Translations under genes and position numbers: made by a program
In this document: positions 55,087-64,000 of the stretch, one piece after another
Numbering within the stretch: the stretch's first letter is position 1
Layout of the letters: the number at the start of each line of letters is the position of its first letter
Assembly (NCBI RefSeq): GCF_900102885.1
Contig: NZ_FNGE01000011.1
Coordinates: 57,898 to 121,897 of the forward strand
Direction: 5' to 3'
DNA from: Paracoccus chinensis
GTDB lineage: Bacteria; Pseudomonadota; Alphaproteobacteria; Rhodobacterales; Rhodobacteraceae
Length of the DNA: 64,000 nucleotides
The notes under the pieces: model-generated
What the model was told of the DNA's origin: nothing
Seen by the model: only the letters and a program-made list of their open reading frames with translations
Databases searched by the model: none

Positions 55087-56372
55087 CAGTCCGCGCCGTC
55101 CGCCCGGTCGGGGACAAGCCGTGCCACCACCTCGTCGGCGCCCTCGCGGGCGAGGTCGGCGAGCGTGCGGTCCAGCGCGCCCTTGTCCTCGCCGAAGGCC
55201 CCGCGCAACTCGGGCGGAAGCTGCCCGATCAGTTCCTGCGCGGCGGCGGTCAGGTCGGCGGCAAAGGCTTCCGAGCCCAGCACCTCGCCCGAGATCAGCC
55301 GCCGCAGCGCGACCAGGGGCGAGCCGTCGGCGGCGGGCGCCTCCTCCTCCGGCAAGGTGCAGCTCGAGGTCAGCTTCTCGATCCAGGTGCGCCCGGTGGC
55401 CTCGGCCGCCGCCTGGGCCTCGGCCAGCAGCAGGTCCAGGTCGCGCCGGATGCGCCAGGCGAGCGGCGTGGCCCCGGTCAGCACCACCCGCGCCACCAGA
55501 TGCGGGGAACGCGCCTCTTCCCGTGCCGTTTCCAGCGCGTGGCGCAGGCGCCGGACCAGCGCGGCCCAGTCCGCCACGCCCGTCGCGTCCACGGGCACCG
55601 TAGCGAATTCGGCGAGGCTGGTCAGCCGGTCCTCGACGGTGATCGTGCGGTCGGGGGCCACGGTGACCAGCACGACGCCGCGCGGCCCGGCCTCGCCGAT
55701 GTCGCGCCCCTGCGGGATGCCGGGCATGACGACCTGCGTGCGTCCGACCACCTGTCGCGAGGGCTTGTGGATATGCCCGAGCGCCCAGTAGTCGAAGCCC
55801 GACCGCCCCAGGTCGGCGGGCGTCACGGGCGCGTAAGGGTCATGGCCGGGCGCGCCGCCCAGGCTCGTGTGCATCAGGCCGATGTTGACTGCGTCCGACA
55901 CCGGCGGGCGATAATCGCCCAGCAGGCTGGCCTCGGCCCGGGGCTCGCGGAAGCTGAGCCCGTGCAGGACCACCGGGACCGCGCCCGGCGGACGATCCAG
56001 CGACACGGCCTCGGCGCGGTGGGTGTAAACATGGGTCGAAGGCGGCAGCACCAGTTCCCGCGTGATCCGCGACAGCGCGTCGTGGTTGCCGCGGATGATG
56101 TGGACGGCCACGCCCGCCTGGTCCAGCCGCCCCAGTTGCTGCGCCAGGAAGCGGGCCGTCGTCATCGAGGTCTGGTCGCCGTCATACAGGTCGCCCGCCA
56201 GCAGCAGCGCGTCCACCCGCTCGGCCAGGCACAGGTCCACGATGCCGACGAAAGCTTGCCGGGTGGCGGTCCCGATCAGCTCGGCCACCTCGGGCGCCCG
56301 CAGCGCCAGCGAGCGCAGCGGCGAGTCGAGGTGGATGTCGGCGGCATGGACGAAACGGAAGCTCATGGTCAC
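55086..56372 (-). CDS. YhaO-like metallophosphoesterase DNA repair exonuclease
   Basis: A protein of 428 residues with the calcineurin-like motifs of SbcD/Mre11: FVHAADIHLDSPL, LLAGDLYDGDQ, IRGNHDA, IGLMHTSLGG and YWALGHIHKP. The C-terminal 170 residues are the YhaO-specific cap. The GTG at 56372 (GGA seven bases before) or the ATG at 56366 is the start. It should be the nuclease subunit for the ATPase encoded next. Confidence 0.93.
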   Translation of the reverse strand: MTMSFRFVHAADIHLDSPLRSLALRAPEVAELIGTATRQAFVGIVDLCLAERVDALLLAGDLYDGDQTSMTTARFLAQQLGRLDQAGVAVHIIRGNHDALSRITRELVLPPSTHVYTHRAEAVSLDRPPGAVPVVLHGLSFREPRAEASLLGDYRPPVSDAVNIGLMHTSLGGAPGHDPYAPVTPADLGRSGFDYWALGHIHKPSRQVVGRTQVVMPGIPQGRDIGEAGPRGVVLVTVAPDRTITVEDRLTSLAEFATVPVDATGVADWAALVRRLRHALETAREEARSPHLVARVVLTGATPLAWRIRRDLDLLLAEAQAAAEATGRTWIEKLTSSCTLPEEEAPAADGSPLVALRRLISGEVLGSEAFAADLTAAAQELIGQLPPELRGAFGEDKGALDRTLADLAREGADEVVARLVPDRADGAD

Positions 56373-56414
56373 GGATTGTTCCGTGGCGCGAAGCGGAGTG
56401 CAAGTGGAGACGCA

Positions 56415-56470
56415 TCACCGGGGGCTTCGCGCCCCCGGTCCCCCGCGGGATATTTATACAAAGAAGAACA
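56415..56470 (-). repeat. REP-like palindromic element, copy 2
   Basis: On the minus strand it reads TATAAATATCCCGCGGGGGA, then the hairpin CCGGGGGC-GCGAA-GCCCCCGG. It is inverted relative to copy 3, 80 bases away. Confidence 0.75.
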
Positions 56471-56548
56471 GGAGGATCAGCGACAAGGCCAAGCGCTGAC
56501 GTCGGGTCTGTAGCCGACGCTGACGCTCATGCGCCGAGTTAGTGCTTC

Positions 56549-56612
56549 TCTTTTGCCCAAGTATCCCGGGGGAGCCGTCCACAGGACGGCGGGGGCAGCG
56601 CCCCCTACCAAG
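56549..56612 (+). repeat. REP-like palindromic element, copy 3
   Basis: TCTTTTGCCCAAGTATCCCG is followed by GGGGA, the small stem GCCGTCC-ACA-GGACGGC and GGGGGCAGCGCCCCC. The core matches copies 1 and 2. Confidence 0.75.
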
Positions 56613-56615
56613 GCA

Positions 56616-56942
56616 TCAATCCAGCAGGTCCGTCACGGCGACATGCCCGGGCAGTTCGAGTTCGATCACCCACAGGTCGGGATCGGCGGCACGCCTGCGG
56701 GCGATGGCGGCGTCGATGTCGCGCGTCGTTCCCTCGGCCTGCCGCACCCAGGCGCGGCGATCGGCGGAAAGGTCGTATTCCTGCGCCCAGAGCTCGGCCG
56801 TCCCGCCGGGGCGCGCCACGCTGACCGCCAGCGCGCCTGCCGTGTCATCGCCGCGATGGACGACATAGGCGCCGCGCCCTTCCAGGTCCGCCCGCCGCAG
56901 CAGCGCGGCGACGCGCAGCCCGGCGGTCAGGCGCGGCTCCAT
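56616..56942 (-). CDS. DUF1491 family protein
   Basis: The product has 108 residues: RLTAGLRVAALLRRADLEGRGAYVVHRGDDTAGALAVSV, ELWAQEYDLSADRRAWVR, AIARRRAADPDLWVIELE. This is the compact DUF1491 pattern found throughout Alphaproteobacteria, with no known function. Its start overlaps the era stop by one base, so it is the last gene of the pdxJ-to-era operon. Confidence 0.85.
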   Translation of the reverse strand: MEPRLTAGLRVAALLRRADLEGRGAYVVHRGDDTAGALAVSVARPGGTAELWAQEYDLSADRRAWVRQAEGTTRDIDAAIARRRAADPDLWVIELELPGHVAVTDLLD

Positions 56943-57886
56943 CAGTTCCCGTCGCGGAAGTCGAGGCCCATCTCGGTATAGCGCTCGGCCTCGTCCAGCC
57001 AGTTCTCGCGCAGCGCCACGCGCAGGAACAGATGAACCGGGCGGCCCATGAACTCGATCAGCTCCTCGCGCGCGGCGCGGCTGACGGCCTTGATCGTCTC
57101 GCCGCCCTTGCCCAGCACGATCCCCTTGTGGCCGGCGCGGCTGACATAGACCACCTGGTCGATGCGGGCGGACCCGTCCTGGCGTTCTTCCCAGTTCTCG
57201 GTTTCCACCGTCAGCTGGTAGGGGATCTCCTCATGCAGCCGCAGGGTCAGCTTCTCGCGCGTGATCTCGGCCGCGATCATCCGCATCGGCAGATCGGCGA
57301 TCTGGTCCTCGGGGTAAAGCCACGGACCTTCCGGCACCTCGGCGGCCAGCCAGGCGAGCAGGTCGTCGGTCCCGTGCCCCCGCTCGGCCGAGATCATGAA
57401 GGTGCGGACGAAGGGAAAGGCCTCGTTCATCTTCTGCGACAGGGCCAGCAGCTCCTCGGCCTTGACCCGGTCTATCTTGTTGATCGCCAGCGCGACCGGA
57501 TGCCCGCCCGCCTTCTCGCTGAGCGATTCAATGATCGCCTGCACGCCGTCCGTCAGGCCCCGATGCGCCTCGATCAGAAGGACAACGATGTCAGCATCCG
57601 CCGCGCCCCCCCAGGCCGCCGCGACCATGGAACGGTCGAGCCTGCGGCGCGGCCGGAAGATGCCGGGCGTGTCCACGAAGACGATCTGGCTCTGCCCGTG
57701 CATGGCGATGCCCCGGATGCGGGCGCGGGTCGTCTGCACCTTGTGCGTGACGATCGAGACCTTGGCCCCGACCATCCGGTTCAGCAGCGTCGATTTCCCG
57801 GCATTGGGCTCGCCGATCAGGGCGACGAAGCCCGCGCGGGTCGGTCCTTCGGGCGCCGGTTCGGTCGCGGTGTCGTTCTCGGTCAT
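56942..57886 (-). CDS. era: GTPase Era
   Basis: A protein of 314 residues. G1 GEPNAGKST (25-33), G2 [10 protein letters not shown]3 DTPGIF, G4 NKIDRV, and a C-terminal KH domain with [39 protein letters not shown]. Era binds the 3' end of 16S rRNA during 30S maturation. Its start overlaps the rnc stop by four bases, the common rnc-era coupling. Confidence 0.97.
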   Translation of the reverse strand: MTENDTATEPAPEGPTRAGFVALIGEPNAGKSTLLNRMVGAKVSIVTHKVQTTRARIRGIAMHGQSQIVFVDTPGIFRPRRRLDRSMVAAAWGGAADADIVVLLIEAHRGLTDGVQAIIESLSEKAGGHPVALAINKIDRVKAEELLALSQKMNEAFPFVRTFMISAERGHGTDDLLAWLAAEVPEGPWLYPEDQIADLPMRMIAAEITREKLTLRLHEEIPYQLTVETENWEERQDGSARIDQVVYVSRAGHKGIVLGKGGETIKAVSRAAREELIEFMGRPVHLFLRVALRENWLDEAERYTEMGLDFRDGN

Positions 57887-58572
57887 GGGGTATCCCCGAT
57901 CTGGTGCAGCATCGCGCTGGCCGCCGCCTGCTCGATGCTTCGCTTGGTGCCGGTGCCGCTGGCTTCGGCCTGCCGGCCATCGTCCAGCCGCACGATGATG
58001 CGGAAATGCGGCGCGTGGTCGGGGCCCGAGCGGTCCGCCACCTCGTAGGAGGGCGGGGCCATGCCCTTGGCCTGGGCCCATTCCTGCAGCGTCGTCTTGG
58101 GATTGAAGGCCGCTTCCTCGGCCCCCGCGATCCTCGCGCCCCAGAGGCGCAGGATCATGGCGCGTGCGGGTTCGAAGCCCGCATCCAGATAGACGGCGGC
58201 GATCACCGCCTCCATCGCGTCACCCAGAAGCGCATCCTTGCGCCTCCCGCCGGTCATCATCTCGGACCGGCCGAGCTTGAGGACTTCGCCCAGCCCGATC
58301 TGGCGCGCGATCTCGGCGCAGGTCTCGCCGCGCACGAGCGCGTTGAGGCGCGGCGCAAGCTGGCCCTCGGTTGCGCCCTGGTCGGCCTTCAGCAGCGCCT
58401 CGGCGATGGTCAGGCCCAGTACCCGGTCGCCCAGGAACTCGAGCCGCTGGTTGTCGGGCCGCGTGGCCGAGGACAGGCTGCCATGGGTCAGCGCGCGCAC
58501 CAGCAGGCCGGGGTCGGCGAAGTCGTGACCCAGCCGCGCCGAGAATGCGGCGAGCTCGGCCGAGAGCTTCAC
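57883..58572 (-). CDS. rnc: ribonuclease III
   Basis: A protein of 229 residues starting at GTG 58572. The signature [14 protein letters not shown] carries Glu45 and Asp49, the metal ligands Asp118 and Glu121 lie in [16 protein letters not shown], and a double-stranded RNA-binding domain ([22 protein letters not shown]...[17 protein letters not shown]) follows. It processes rRNA precursors and often autoregulates its own transcript and that of pnp. It starts nine bases after lepB. Confidence 0.97.
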   Translation of the reverse strand: MKLSAELAAFSARLGHDFADPGLLVRALTHGSLSSATRPDNQRLEFLGDRVLGLTIAEALLKADQGATEGQLAPRLNALVRGETCAEIARQIGLGEVLKLGRSEMMTGGRRKDALLGDAMEAVIAAVYLDAGFEPARAMILRLWGARIAGAEEAAFNPKTTLQEWAQAKGMAPPSYEVADRSGPDHAPHFRIIVRLDDGRQAEASGTGTKRSIEQAAASAMLHQIGDTP

Positions 58573-58581
58573 CGCGCCACC

Positions 58582-59376
58582 TCAGTGGACTCCATGGAAG
58601 AAGCGGTCCGGCCGCCAAGTCCAGAAATACAGAAGCGAGCTTCCCGCCGAGGAGAAGATCACCCGGTCGGCGCGGCCGATCAGGAATTCGGCCGGCACGA
58701 AGCCCAGGCCCCCGGCGATGGCGGGCACGCGGCTGTCTTCCGAGTTGTCGCGGTTGTCGCCCATGAAGAAATAGCTGCCTTCCGGAACGGTGAAGACCGG
58801 CGTGTTGTCCAGCGGCCAGTCGTCCAGGATGTTCAGCACATCATGGCTGCGCCCCTCGGGCAGGGTCTCGGTGAAACGGGGGGTTTCGCAGTCGCCGCCC
58901 TCGGCCACGGGCTCGTTGGTGCAGCGGGGCAGGGTGCGCGCCGGACCCTGCGGCAGCTTGGGTTCCACGAAGACGCCATTCGGGGCCTGCGGCACGGGCT
59001 GGCCGTTGAGGATCAGCTGGCCGTTCCGCATCTGCACCGTGTCGCCGGGCAGGCCGATCACGCGCTTGATGAAATCGACGCCGCGGGTCGGATGGCGGAA
59101 GACCACCACGTCGCCGCGCTCGGGCTCGGACCCGAGGATGCGGCCGTCGATGGGACAGAGCGCGAAGGGGCAGGAATAGCGCGAATAGCCGTAGGCCATC
59201 TTGTTGACGAACAGGAAGTCGCCGATCAGCAGCGTGTCCTTCATCGACCCCGAAGGGATCCAGAAGGGCTGGAAGAACAGCGTGCGGAACACGCCCGCGA
59301 TGACCAGCGCCCAGAAGACGGTCTTCACCGTTTCCCAGATGCCGCCTTCCTTTGTCGCGGTCTTGGTGCGGGCCAT
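58582..59376 (-). CDS. lepB: signal peptidase I
   Basis: A protein of 264 residues. One N-terminal membrane helix precedes the catalytic serine (Ser44 in PSGSMKDTL) and the general-base lysine (Lys104 in FIKRVIGLPGD). GDNRDNSEDSR is box E. It cleaves Sec and Tat signal peptides on the periplasmic face. A cysteine-containing insert (CTNEPVAEGGDC) may form a disulphide. Confidence 0.97.
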   Translation of the reverse strand: MARTKTATKEGGIWETVKTVFWALVIAGVFRTLFFQPFWIPSGSMKDTLLIGDFLFVNKMAYGYSRYSCPFALCPIDGRILGSEPERGDVVVFRHPTRGVDFIKRVIGLPGDTVQMRNGQLILNGQPVPQAPNGVFVEPKLPQGPARTLPRCTNEPVAEGGDCETPRFTETLPEGRSHDVLNILDDWPLDNTPVFTVPEGSYFFMGDNRDNSEDSRVPAIAGGLGFVPAEFLIGRADRVIFSSAGSSLLYFWTWRPDRFFHGVH

Positions 59377-59471
59377 GCTTTCTCTCGTTCCATGTCGGAT
59401 GGCGAGGTTCTTGGGCGCGCGAGGCGGCGGAAGTCAAGGCAAAGCGCGTCCCGCACGCGCGGGCGTGAACG

Positions 59472-59876
59472 TCAGGCGCCCTCGGGCAGGGCCTCGATCA
59501 CGACAAAGGCCTGCGCCCAGGGGTGGTCATCGGTCAGGGTGACATGGACATGAGCGCGGTGCCCGGGGGGCGTCATGGCCGCCAGCCGCTCGGCCGCCCA
59601 GCCGGAAAGCCGCATGGTGGGCTGGCCCGAGGCGAGGTTGTCCACCGCCATGTCCCGCCAGGCAATGCCCATGGCGAGCCCCGTGCCCAGCGCCTTGCTG
59701 CAGGCCTCCTTCGCGGCCCAGCGCTTGGCCAGCGTCCCCGCCTCATGCGCCCGCCGCGCGGCCCGTGCCAGTTCGCGTTCCGTATAGACCCGGTTGCGGA
59801 AGCGGTCGCCGTGCCGCTCGAGCACGCCCGCGATGCGGTCAATATTGCAGAGGTCCGTGCCGATGCCGAGGATCAT
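59472..59876 (-). CDS. acpS: holo-[acyl-carrier-protein] synthase
   Basis: A protein of 134 residues: [14 protein letters not shown] (magnesium Asp8), RVYTERELA, and [18 protein letters not shown]. It transfers 4'-phosphopantetheine from CoA to ACP. Its start overlaps the upstream unknown gene by four bases, and 95 bases separate it from lepB. Confidence 0.96.
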   Translation of the reverse strand: MILGIGTDLCNIDRIAGVLERHGDRFRNRVYTERELARAARRAHEAGTLAKRWAAKEACSKALGTGLAMGIAWRDMAVDNLASGQPTMRLSGWAAERLAAMTPPGHRAHVHVTLTDDHPWAQAFVVIEALPEGA

Positions 59877-60295
59877 GGGGCTGTCTTTATCTCGTGGGGA
59901 CCAAGGAATTCCTTTGCCCAGCCGGGCAGCACGGGCCAGTGCCGGACGCCATGTTCATGGTATCGTTGCGCGCCTTCGCCGATCAGTCCCTGCGTGTCAA
60001 CGAAAGCCGCGAGTTCGTCATGAGGATAGACAAAGACCCGATCCCCTTGGCGGAACGCAATGTGCAGTCCCTTGCCAAGATACTTCTTATCGAGAACCAT
60101 CCGGGCCTTCAGTTGTACGCGCAGTACGGTCTCGCCGTCGATGTGAACGGCAAGGAAGTCGGCCCCCTGCCAGTCGTCGCTGAGCCACATGGAATGAAAG
60201 CCATAGTCCGCAAGCCGCGCGGCGATCTTGTGGAAGTTGCGAAGTTCCTTTTGGCGCGCGTTGAGCGTCGGATAAGGGACAAGAGTAAAGCTCAT
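59873..60295 (-). CDS. small protein with PD-(D/E)XK-like core, unknown function
   Basis: A protein of 140 residues. After an N-terminal helix ([21 protein letters not shown]) comes [32 protein letters not shown]. Asp46 in GADF and Gln61-x-Lys63 in VQLKAR have the strand-turn-strand layout of PD-(D/E)XK nuclease cores with Gln in place of the last acid. The C-terminal 60 residues are rich in aromatic residues and His. Base composition is lower in GC than the operon around it. It overlaps both pdxJ and acpS by exactly four bases, so it is co-translated with housekeeping genes. Nuclease activity is a structural guess. Confidence 0.6.
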   Translation of the reverse strand: MSFTLVPYPTLNARQKELRNFHKIAARLADYGFHSMWLSDDWQGADFLAVHIDGETVLRVQLKARMVLDKKYLGKGLHIAFRQGDRVFVYPHDELAAFVDTQGLIGEGAQRYHEHGVRHWPVLPGWAKEFLGPHEIKTAP

Positions 60296-61029
60296 CCTCG
60301 CCGCGCCGCGTCCATCCGCGCCCGCATCTCCCTGATCGCCGGACCAAGACCGATGAACAGGGCTTCGGAGATCAGGAAATGACCGATGTTTAGTTCCCTG
60401 ACCTCGGGCAGGGCGGCGATGGGGCCGACGGTGTCGAAGGTCAGGCCGTGGCCGGCGTGGACCTCGAGCCCGAGCGCGGCGGCGAGGCGCGCACCTTTGG
60501 CCAGGCCCGCAAGCTCGGCGTCGCGGGCGGCGTGGTTGCCCTCGGTGTCGAGGTCGCAATAGGCGCCGGTGTGCAGTTCCACCACCGCCGCGCCGATGCG
60601 GGCGGCGGCCTCGATCTGGCGCGGGTCGTGGCCGATGAACAGCGACACGCGGCTGCCCGCCTCGCGCAGAGGGGCGATGAAATCGGCCAGCCGCGATTCG
60701 TCGCCTGCCACGTCGAGGCCGCCCTCGGTCGTGCGCTCCTCGCGCTTTTCAGGGACGATGCAGACGGCGTGGGGGCGGTGGCGAAGGGCGATAGCCTGCA
60801 TCTCGGCGGTCGCGGCCATTTCCAGGTTCAGGGGGACATGCAGCGCCTCGGACAGGCGGGCGATGTCGGCGTCCGAGATATGGCGGCGGTCCTCGCGCAG
60901 ATGCGCGGTGATGCCGTCAGCGCCGGCCTCCTGTGCCAGCAGGGCGGCGCGCAGCGGATCGGGCCAAGGGGTGCCGCGCGCGTTCCGCACGGTAGCCACA
61001 TGGTCGATGTTGACGCCCAGTCGCAGCAT
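60292..61029 (-). CDS. pdxJ: pyridoxine 5'-phosphate synthase
   Basis: A protein of 245 residues forming a TIM barrel. [18 protein letters not shown] with the conserved Asp/His, [40 protein letters not shown] and VELHTGAY are diagnostic. It condenses 1-deoxyxylulose 5-phosphate with 3-amino-1-hydroxyacetone phosphate. The pdxJ-acpS pair is widely conserved, but here a small gene is interposed. Confidence 0.97.
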   Translation of the reverse strand: MLRLGVNIDHVATVRNARGTPWPDPLRAALLAQEAGADGITAHLREDRRHISDADIARLSEALHVPLNLEMAATAEMQAIALRHRPHAVCIVPEKREERTTEGGLDVAGDESRLADFIAPLREAGSRVSLFIGHDPRQIEAAARIGAAVVELHTGAYCDLDTEGNHAARDAELAGLAKGARLAAALGLEVHAGHGLTFDTVGPIAALPEVRELNIGHFLISEALFIGLGPAIREMRARMDAARRG

Positions 61030-61061
61030 GACAGCCTTCCCCTTGGTTCCCGGGGCAGAGC

Positions 61062-61889
61062 CTAGCCGCCTGCGCCGCCCGAGGGTAGCCCCGGGATGGT
61101 GACGGTGGCGCGGACCCACCAGCCGGGCTGCGCAGCGGCGATGGCCTGCGCGGCACCCTCGGCCGCAGGGGCGTCCGCGAAGATGCCGAAACAGGTCGCG
61201 CCCGAGCCCGACATCCGCGCCAGCCCCGCGTTCTGCGCCGACAGCGCGGCAAGGCAGTCGGCGATCACCGGGCGCAGACCCAACGCAGGCGGCTGCAGGT
61301 CGTTGCGGGTGGCGGATAGCCACTCTGTCAGCGCGGCGGCATCGGCAAGGGCGGGCAGATCGGGAAGGGGGGCGCTGTCCCGGCGCTCCAGCGCGGCAAA
61401 GACCGCGGGGGTAGGCGTTTCAACGCGGGGGTTCACCAGCACCAGATGCAGGTCGGGCAGGGCGACAGGCGTGATCCTTTCGCCCACGCCCTGCATCCGC
61501 AGCGGACGGCTGAGCAGGCAGGCGGGCAGGTCGGCGCCCAGGGTCTCGGGCCGATCCGGCGCGGCGCCCAGCGCGCGCAGGACGGCGGCGGCATCCGCCG
61601 TGCCCCCGCCGATGCCCGAGGCCGGGGGCAGGTTCTTCTCCAGCGTGACCGCCGCCTGCATGCCCACGTGGCGCAGGGCGCGCAGGCACAGGTTCTTCTC
61701 GCCGGTCGGCACGGCATCGGCGAAGGGGCCGGTCACGGTCAGCGCGGCGGGCCCCGGCGCGACCGTCACCCGGTCGCCCAGAGCGGTGAAGACCACCAGC
61801 GAATCGAGCAGGTGATAGCCGTCCGCCCGCCGCCCCGTGACATGCAGGGCCAGGTTGATCTTGGCGGGCGCGGGCTCGGTGCGGATCAT
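61062..61889 (-). CDS. ispE: 4-diphosphocytidyl-2-C-methyl-D-erythritol kinase
   Basis: A protein of 275 residues from ATG 61889. GHMP kinase motifs: [25 protein letters not shown], the ATP loop [18 protein letters not shown], and [12 protein letters not shown]. It is the fourth step of the MEP isoprenoid pathway. It starts 16 bases after the TPR gene and precedes pdxJ by 32 bases. Confidence 0.96.
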   Translation of the reverse strand: MIRTEPAPAKINLALHVTGRRADGYHLLDSLVVFTALGDRVTVAPGPAALTVTGPFADAVPTGEKNLCLRALRHVGMQAAVTLEKNLPPASGIGGGTADAAAVLRALGAAPDRPETLGADLPACLLSRPLRMQGVGERITPVALPDLHLVLVNPRVETPTPAVFAALERRDSAPLPDLPALADAAALTEWLSATRNDLQPPALGLRPVIADCLAALSAQNAGLARMSGSGATCFGIFADAPAAEGAAQAIAAAQPGWWVRATVTIPGLPSGGAGG

Positions 61890-61905
61890 GAGGGCGAGAA
61901 GCGCC

Positions 61906-63810
61906 TCAGGGCCTTGGCGGAACGGCGCTGCCAGAGGCCTCAACCGTGGCAGGCTCGGGTTCGGGCAGGCCGAAGCCCTCGGGCAAGGTGCCGCCATTCG
62001 CCCGCTCGGCTTCCAGAACGGCATCCAGCCCGACGTTCAGCTTGGCGCGGATGCGGTCCACGTCCGTGTCGGTGTCCTCGGGCTTGTAGAGGCTCAGCGC
62101 GCGCTGCCACTGGATCTCGGCCTCGCGCTTGCGCCCGACCATCCAGTAGATGTCGCCCATGTGGTCGTTGACCAGGCTGTCGTCGGACATGACCGCGACG
62201 GAACGCTCCATCGGCGCCACGGCCTCGGCGTAGCGGCCCAGCCGGTAATAGGCCCAGGCCAGCGAATCGAGGATGTAGCCGTCGTCGGGGCGCAGTTCGA
62301 CCGCGCGCTCGATCAGCTTGAGACCCTCGTCCAGCCGCACGTTCCGGTCCACCCAGGAATAGCCGAGATAGTTCAGGATCGGCGCCTGATCAGGCTGCAG
62401 TTCCAGCGCCGCCTGGAAATCGGCGTCGGCGCTGTCGAACTGGCCCGAGCGTTCCTTGGCGATGCCGCGGGCATAAAGCGGGAACCAGGTCGCCTGCGGG
62501 TCCTCGCCTGTCTGCAGGATCTCCAGCGCACGGTCGTAAACGGGCACGGCTTCGGCGAACTTGTCGCGCTGGCGCAGCACGTCGCCCAGCGCGACCCAGG
62601 CTTGGGCATAATCGGGATAGGCTTCGGTCAGGGCACGGGCGGCGGCTTCGGCCGCGTCCATCCGCTCGGCGCGCACCAGCGAATCGATGCGCACCAGCTC
62701 GGCCGCGGGCCGCATCTGGCCGGCCTCGCGCAGGGCGTCGAACTCGCGCTCGGCCAAGTCGAACTGGCCCGCCGATTGCAGAAGCTGGGCGATCAGCAGC
62801 CGCGCGTCCGGCATCTCGGGGTCGAGGGACTGCCCCAACCGCGCATAGATCAGCGCCAGCGGATCGGTTTCCTCATCCCCGATCAGGGCGCCGGCGAAGG
62901 TCACCAGCACCTGCGCCAGCCCTTCGCGGGCGTTGCCGATCACGTCGAAGGGCAGCGTCTCGCCCGACTGGAGCCTGCGGCGCAGATCGACCAGCGCCGG
63001 CTCGTTCTCGATCGCCTCGAGTCCGTCGAGCATGGCGATCGCCTCGTCGTTGCGTTCCAGCTGCGACAGAACCTGGGCGCGCGCCAGCACGCCCTGCAGG
63101 TGCGAGGAGGCCTCGGGGTTGTCCAGCGCCGCCGCCGCGCCCTCGTAATCGCCGACCATGGCGCGGGCGAGCGCAAGCTGGAAGGCCGCGATTCCCGCTA
63201 CGCCCTCTCCTTCGCCCATCTGCTCGAATGTGGCGAAGGCTTCCGAGGCGCGGCCCGCGCCCATCAGCGCCCAAGCGCGGAACAGGCCGTCCAGCATCGG
63301 CCCCCCCGCGCTGGGAGAGGGGCCACCCTGGTCCAGCAGGGCCAGGACGCCGGTCCAGTCCTCGCGCCGGGCCAGGTCCACCCGGCGCAGCAGCACGCCC
63401 AGTTCGGTCTCGTCCCCGCCCGCCTGTGCCAGGCGGTTGGCCAGGTCCACGGCCCGGTCGATTTCCCCCGCCGAGATCATCGACACAAGCGCGCCGTCCT
63501 GCAGGAAGGGCTCGGCCGGGTCCGCCGCCACCGCCTCGCCGAAATAGCGGGCCGCGGCCGCGAAATCGCTGTCGGTCGCGGCCTGCCGGGCGGCGAGATA
63601 GGCCCCGGCGAGGCCGCGGACCGGCGCGGGCCGCAGCCCTTGGCGCGTGTCGCTGCCGGGCGGCGTCTGCGCCTCTGGTCCGGTTGCAGGTTGGGCCTGC
63701 GTCATCCGCAGGATGGGCGTCCCCCCGGCCGGCGCGAGGCCGGGCCGGGCAAGGACAGGAGGGGCGGTCGAGATCAGCGCGGCGATCGCCAGGCTCAGGA
63801 TGGGCTTCAT
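61906..63810 (-). CDS. periplasmic tetratricopeptide-repeat protein
   Basis: A protein of 634 residues with a signal peptide (cleavage after APPVLA, about residue 21). About 14 TPR-like helical pairs run from residue 65 to 560. Well-formed units are [61 protein letters not shown] and [21 protein letters not shown]. The C-terminus is proline-rich. It should be a scaffold in the periplasm or outer membrane. It heads the ispE-pdxJ-acpS-lepB-rnc-era operon, so its expression is tied to envelope and ribosome assembly genes. The partner is unknown. Confidence 0.9.
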   Translation of the reverse strand: MKPILSLAIAALISTAPPVLARPGLAPAGGTPILRMTQAQPATGPEAQTPPGSDTRQGLRPAPVRGLAGAYLAARQAATDSDFAAAARYFGEAVAADPAEPFLQDGALVSMISAGEIDRAVDLANRLAQAGGDETELGVLLRRVDLARREDWTGVLALLDQGGPSPSAGGPMLDGLFRAWALMGAGRASEAFATFEQMGEGEGVAGIAAFQLALARAMVGDYEGAAAALDNPEASSHLQGVLARAQVLSQLERNDEAIAMLDGLEAIENEPALVDLRRRLQSGETLPFDVIGNAREGLAQVLVTFAGALIGDEETDPLALIYARLGQSLDPEMPDARLLIAQLLQSAGQFDLAEREFDALREAGQMRPAAELVRIDSLVRAERMDAAEAAARALTEAYPDYAQAWVALGDVLRQRDKFAEAVPVYDRALEILQTGEDPQATWFPLYARGIAKERSGQFDSADADFQAALELQPDQAPILNYLGYSWVDRNVRLDEGLKLIERAVELRPDDGYILDSLAWAYYRLGRYAEAVAPMERSVAVMSDDSLVNDHMGDIYWMVGRKREAEIQWQRALSLYKPEDTDTDVDRIRAKLNVGLDAVLEAERANGGTLPEGFGLPEPEPATVEASGSAVPPRP

Positions 63811-63903
63811 CGAACGGCAATGCCCCGCAGCACAGGTTGACACATGACCCGCGACCCTAGACGGGGACGCACCCGGCGGCAACGCCGGGCGGCCCGGGGC
63901 GCA

Positions 63904-64000
63904 TCACATGTTGGGATAGTTCGGCCCGTCGCCGCCCTGCGGCGTGGTCCAGACGATGTTCTGCGACGGGTCCTTGATGTCGCAGGTCTTGCAGTGGACG
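63904..64000 (-). CDS. electron transfer flavoprotein-ubiquinone oxidoreductase, C-terminal fragment
   Basis: Only the last 32 codons are inside the window; the gene enters from the right edge. The translation [17 protein letters not shown] and [10 protein letters not shown] is the strongly conserved C-terminal end of ETF-QO, with two of the four cysteines of its 4Fe-4S cluster. The enzyme passes electrons from ETF, and so from acyl-CoA dehydrogenases, to ubiquinone. Confidence 0.9.
   Translation of the reverse strand, partial: VHCKTCDIKDPSQNIVWTTPQGGDGPNYPNM

Noticed and set aside
53935..55791. A 618-codon frame opposite yhaN and yhaO
   Set aside because: Covers the overlap of two coupled genes in antisense and encodes nothing recognisable.
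61837..63840. A 667-codon frame opposite the TPR protein
   Set aside because: No motif, Gly/Arg/Gln-rich; shadow of the TPR gene, which has a signal peptide and regular repeats.
1..64000. tRNA genes, CRISPR arrays, insertion sequences or prophage
   Set aside because: I looked for TTCGA-type T-arms, regularly spaced repeats, transposase and integrase motifs and found none.

Overview
The window is a GC-rich, gene-dense stretch of chromosome from an alphaproteobacterium of the order Rhodobacterales. A Paracoccus-like member of the Paracoccaceae is the best guess. The strongest taxonomic signal is the complete regB / senC / regA / hvrA redox-regulation cluster (2.7-5.8 kb). Supporting signals are the secB-fxsA-tim44-smr block, DUF3035/DUF3775/DUF1491 genes, the purH-lspA-M16 block and a C-terminal ETF-ubiquinone oxidoreductase fragment. 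I found no tRNA, rRNA, CRISPR array, transposase or phage gene.

Layout. 0-0.5 kb: 3' end of a yggS gene, then about 0.55 kb without a recognisable gene. 1.0-5.8 kb: a PAS-only DivL-like protein, RegB, SCO/SenC, RegA with a near-consensus FNR box just before its start, and an H-NS-like HvrA. 5.8-9.9 kb: HD hydrolase, SecB, FxsA, Tim44-like, Smr and an anchored RTX-repeat protein. 10-13.5 kb: rpsO and pnp, separated by an Ala/Pro-rich gene of unknown function. 13.8-14.9 kb: an orphan QueC-like PP-loop protein. 15-17 kb: nagK-nagA. 17.1-21.6 kb: a two-gene RND efflux pump. 21.7-22.6 kb: a type-I-secreted RTX-like protein. 22.9-28.6 kb: asd, M17 aminopeptidase, NlpC/P60 hydrolase and a two-gene saccharopine-dehydrogenase pair.

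28.7-38.4 kb: PQQ-type sugar dehydrogenase, DUF3775, mutL, a small lipoprotein, and the minus-strand unit purH-lspA-DUF3035-M16-M16. 38.5-41.8 kb: fRMsr, two tandem GFA genes, a LysE-type exporter, rluA and a lipocalin preceded by four ATGCA boxes spaced exactly 11 bp apart. 41.8-43.1 kb: a low-GC islet carrying a DUF4062 (TIR-like fold) gene. 43.1-49.4 kb: hslU and hslV, split by an acyl-CoA hydratase / CoA-transferase / acyl-CoA dehydrogenase / LysR cluster that resembles itaconate or mesaconate assimilation genes. 49.5-56.4 kb: a capsule-synthesis-like protein, a ferredoxin reductase and the YhaN/YhaO nuclease-ATPase pair. 56.4-56.6 kb: two inverted REP-like elements. 56.6-63.8 kb: a tightly packed minus-strand operon, TPR protein-ispE-pdxJ-(nuclease-fold orphan)-acpS-lepB-rnc-era-DUF1491. 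63.9-64 kb: the 3' end of an ETF-QO gene.

Most of the window is core housekeeping with translational coupling (1- or 4-base start/stop overlaps). The accessory candidates are the DUF4062 islet, the QueC-like orphan, the small PD-(D/E)XK-like gene threaded into the pdxJ-acpS overlap, and the CoA cluster inside hslVU. I see no multi-gene defence island. These are single-gene leads, and all family assignments come from reading the sequence without database searches.
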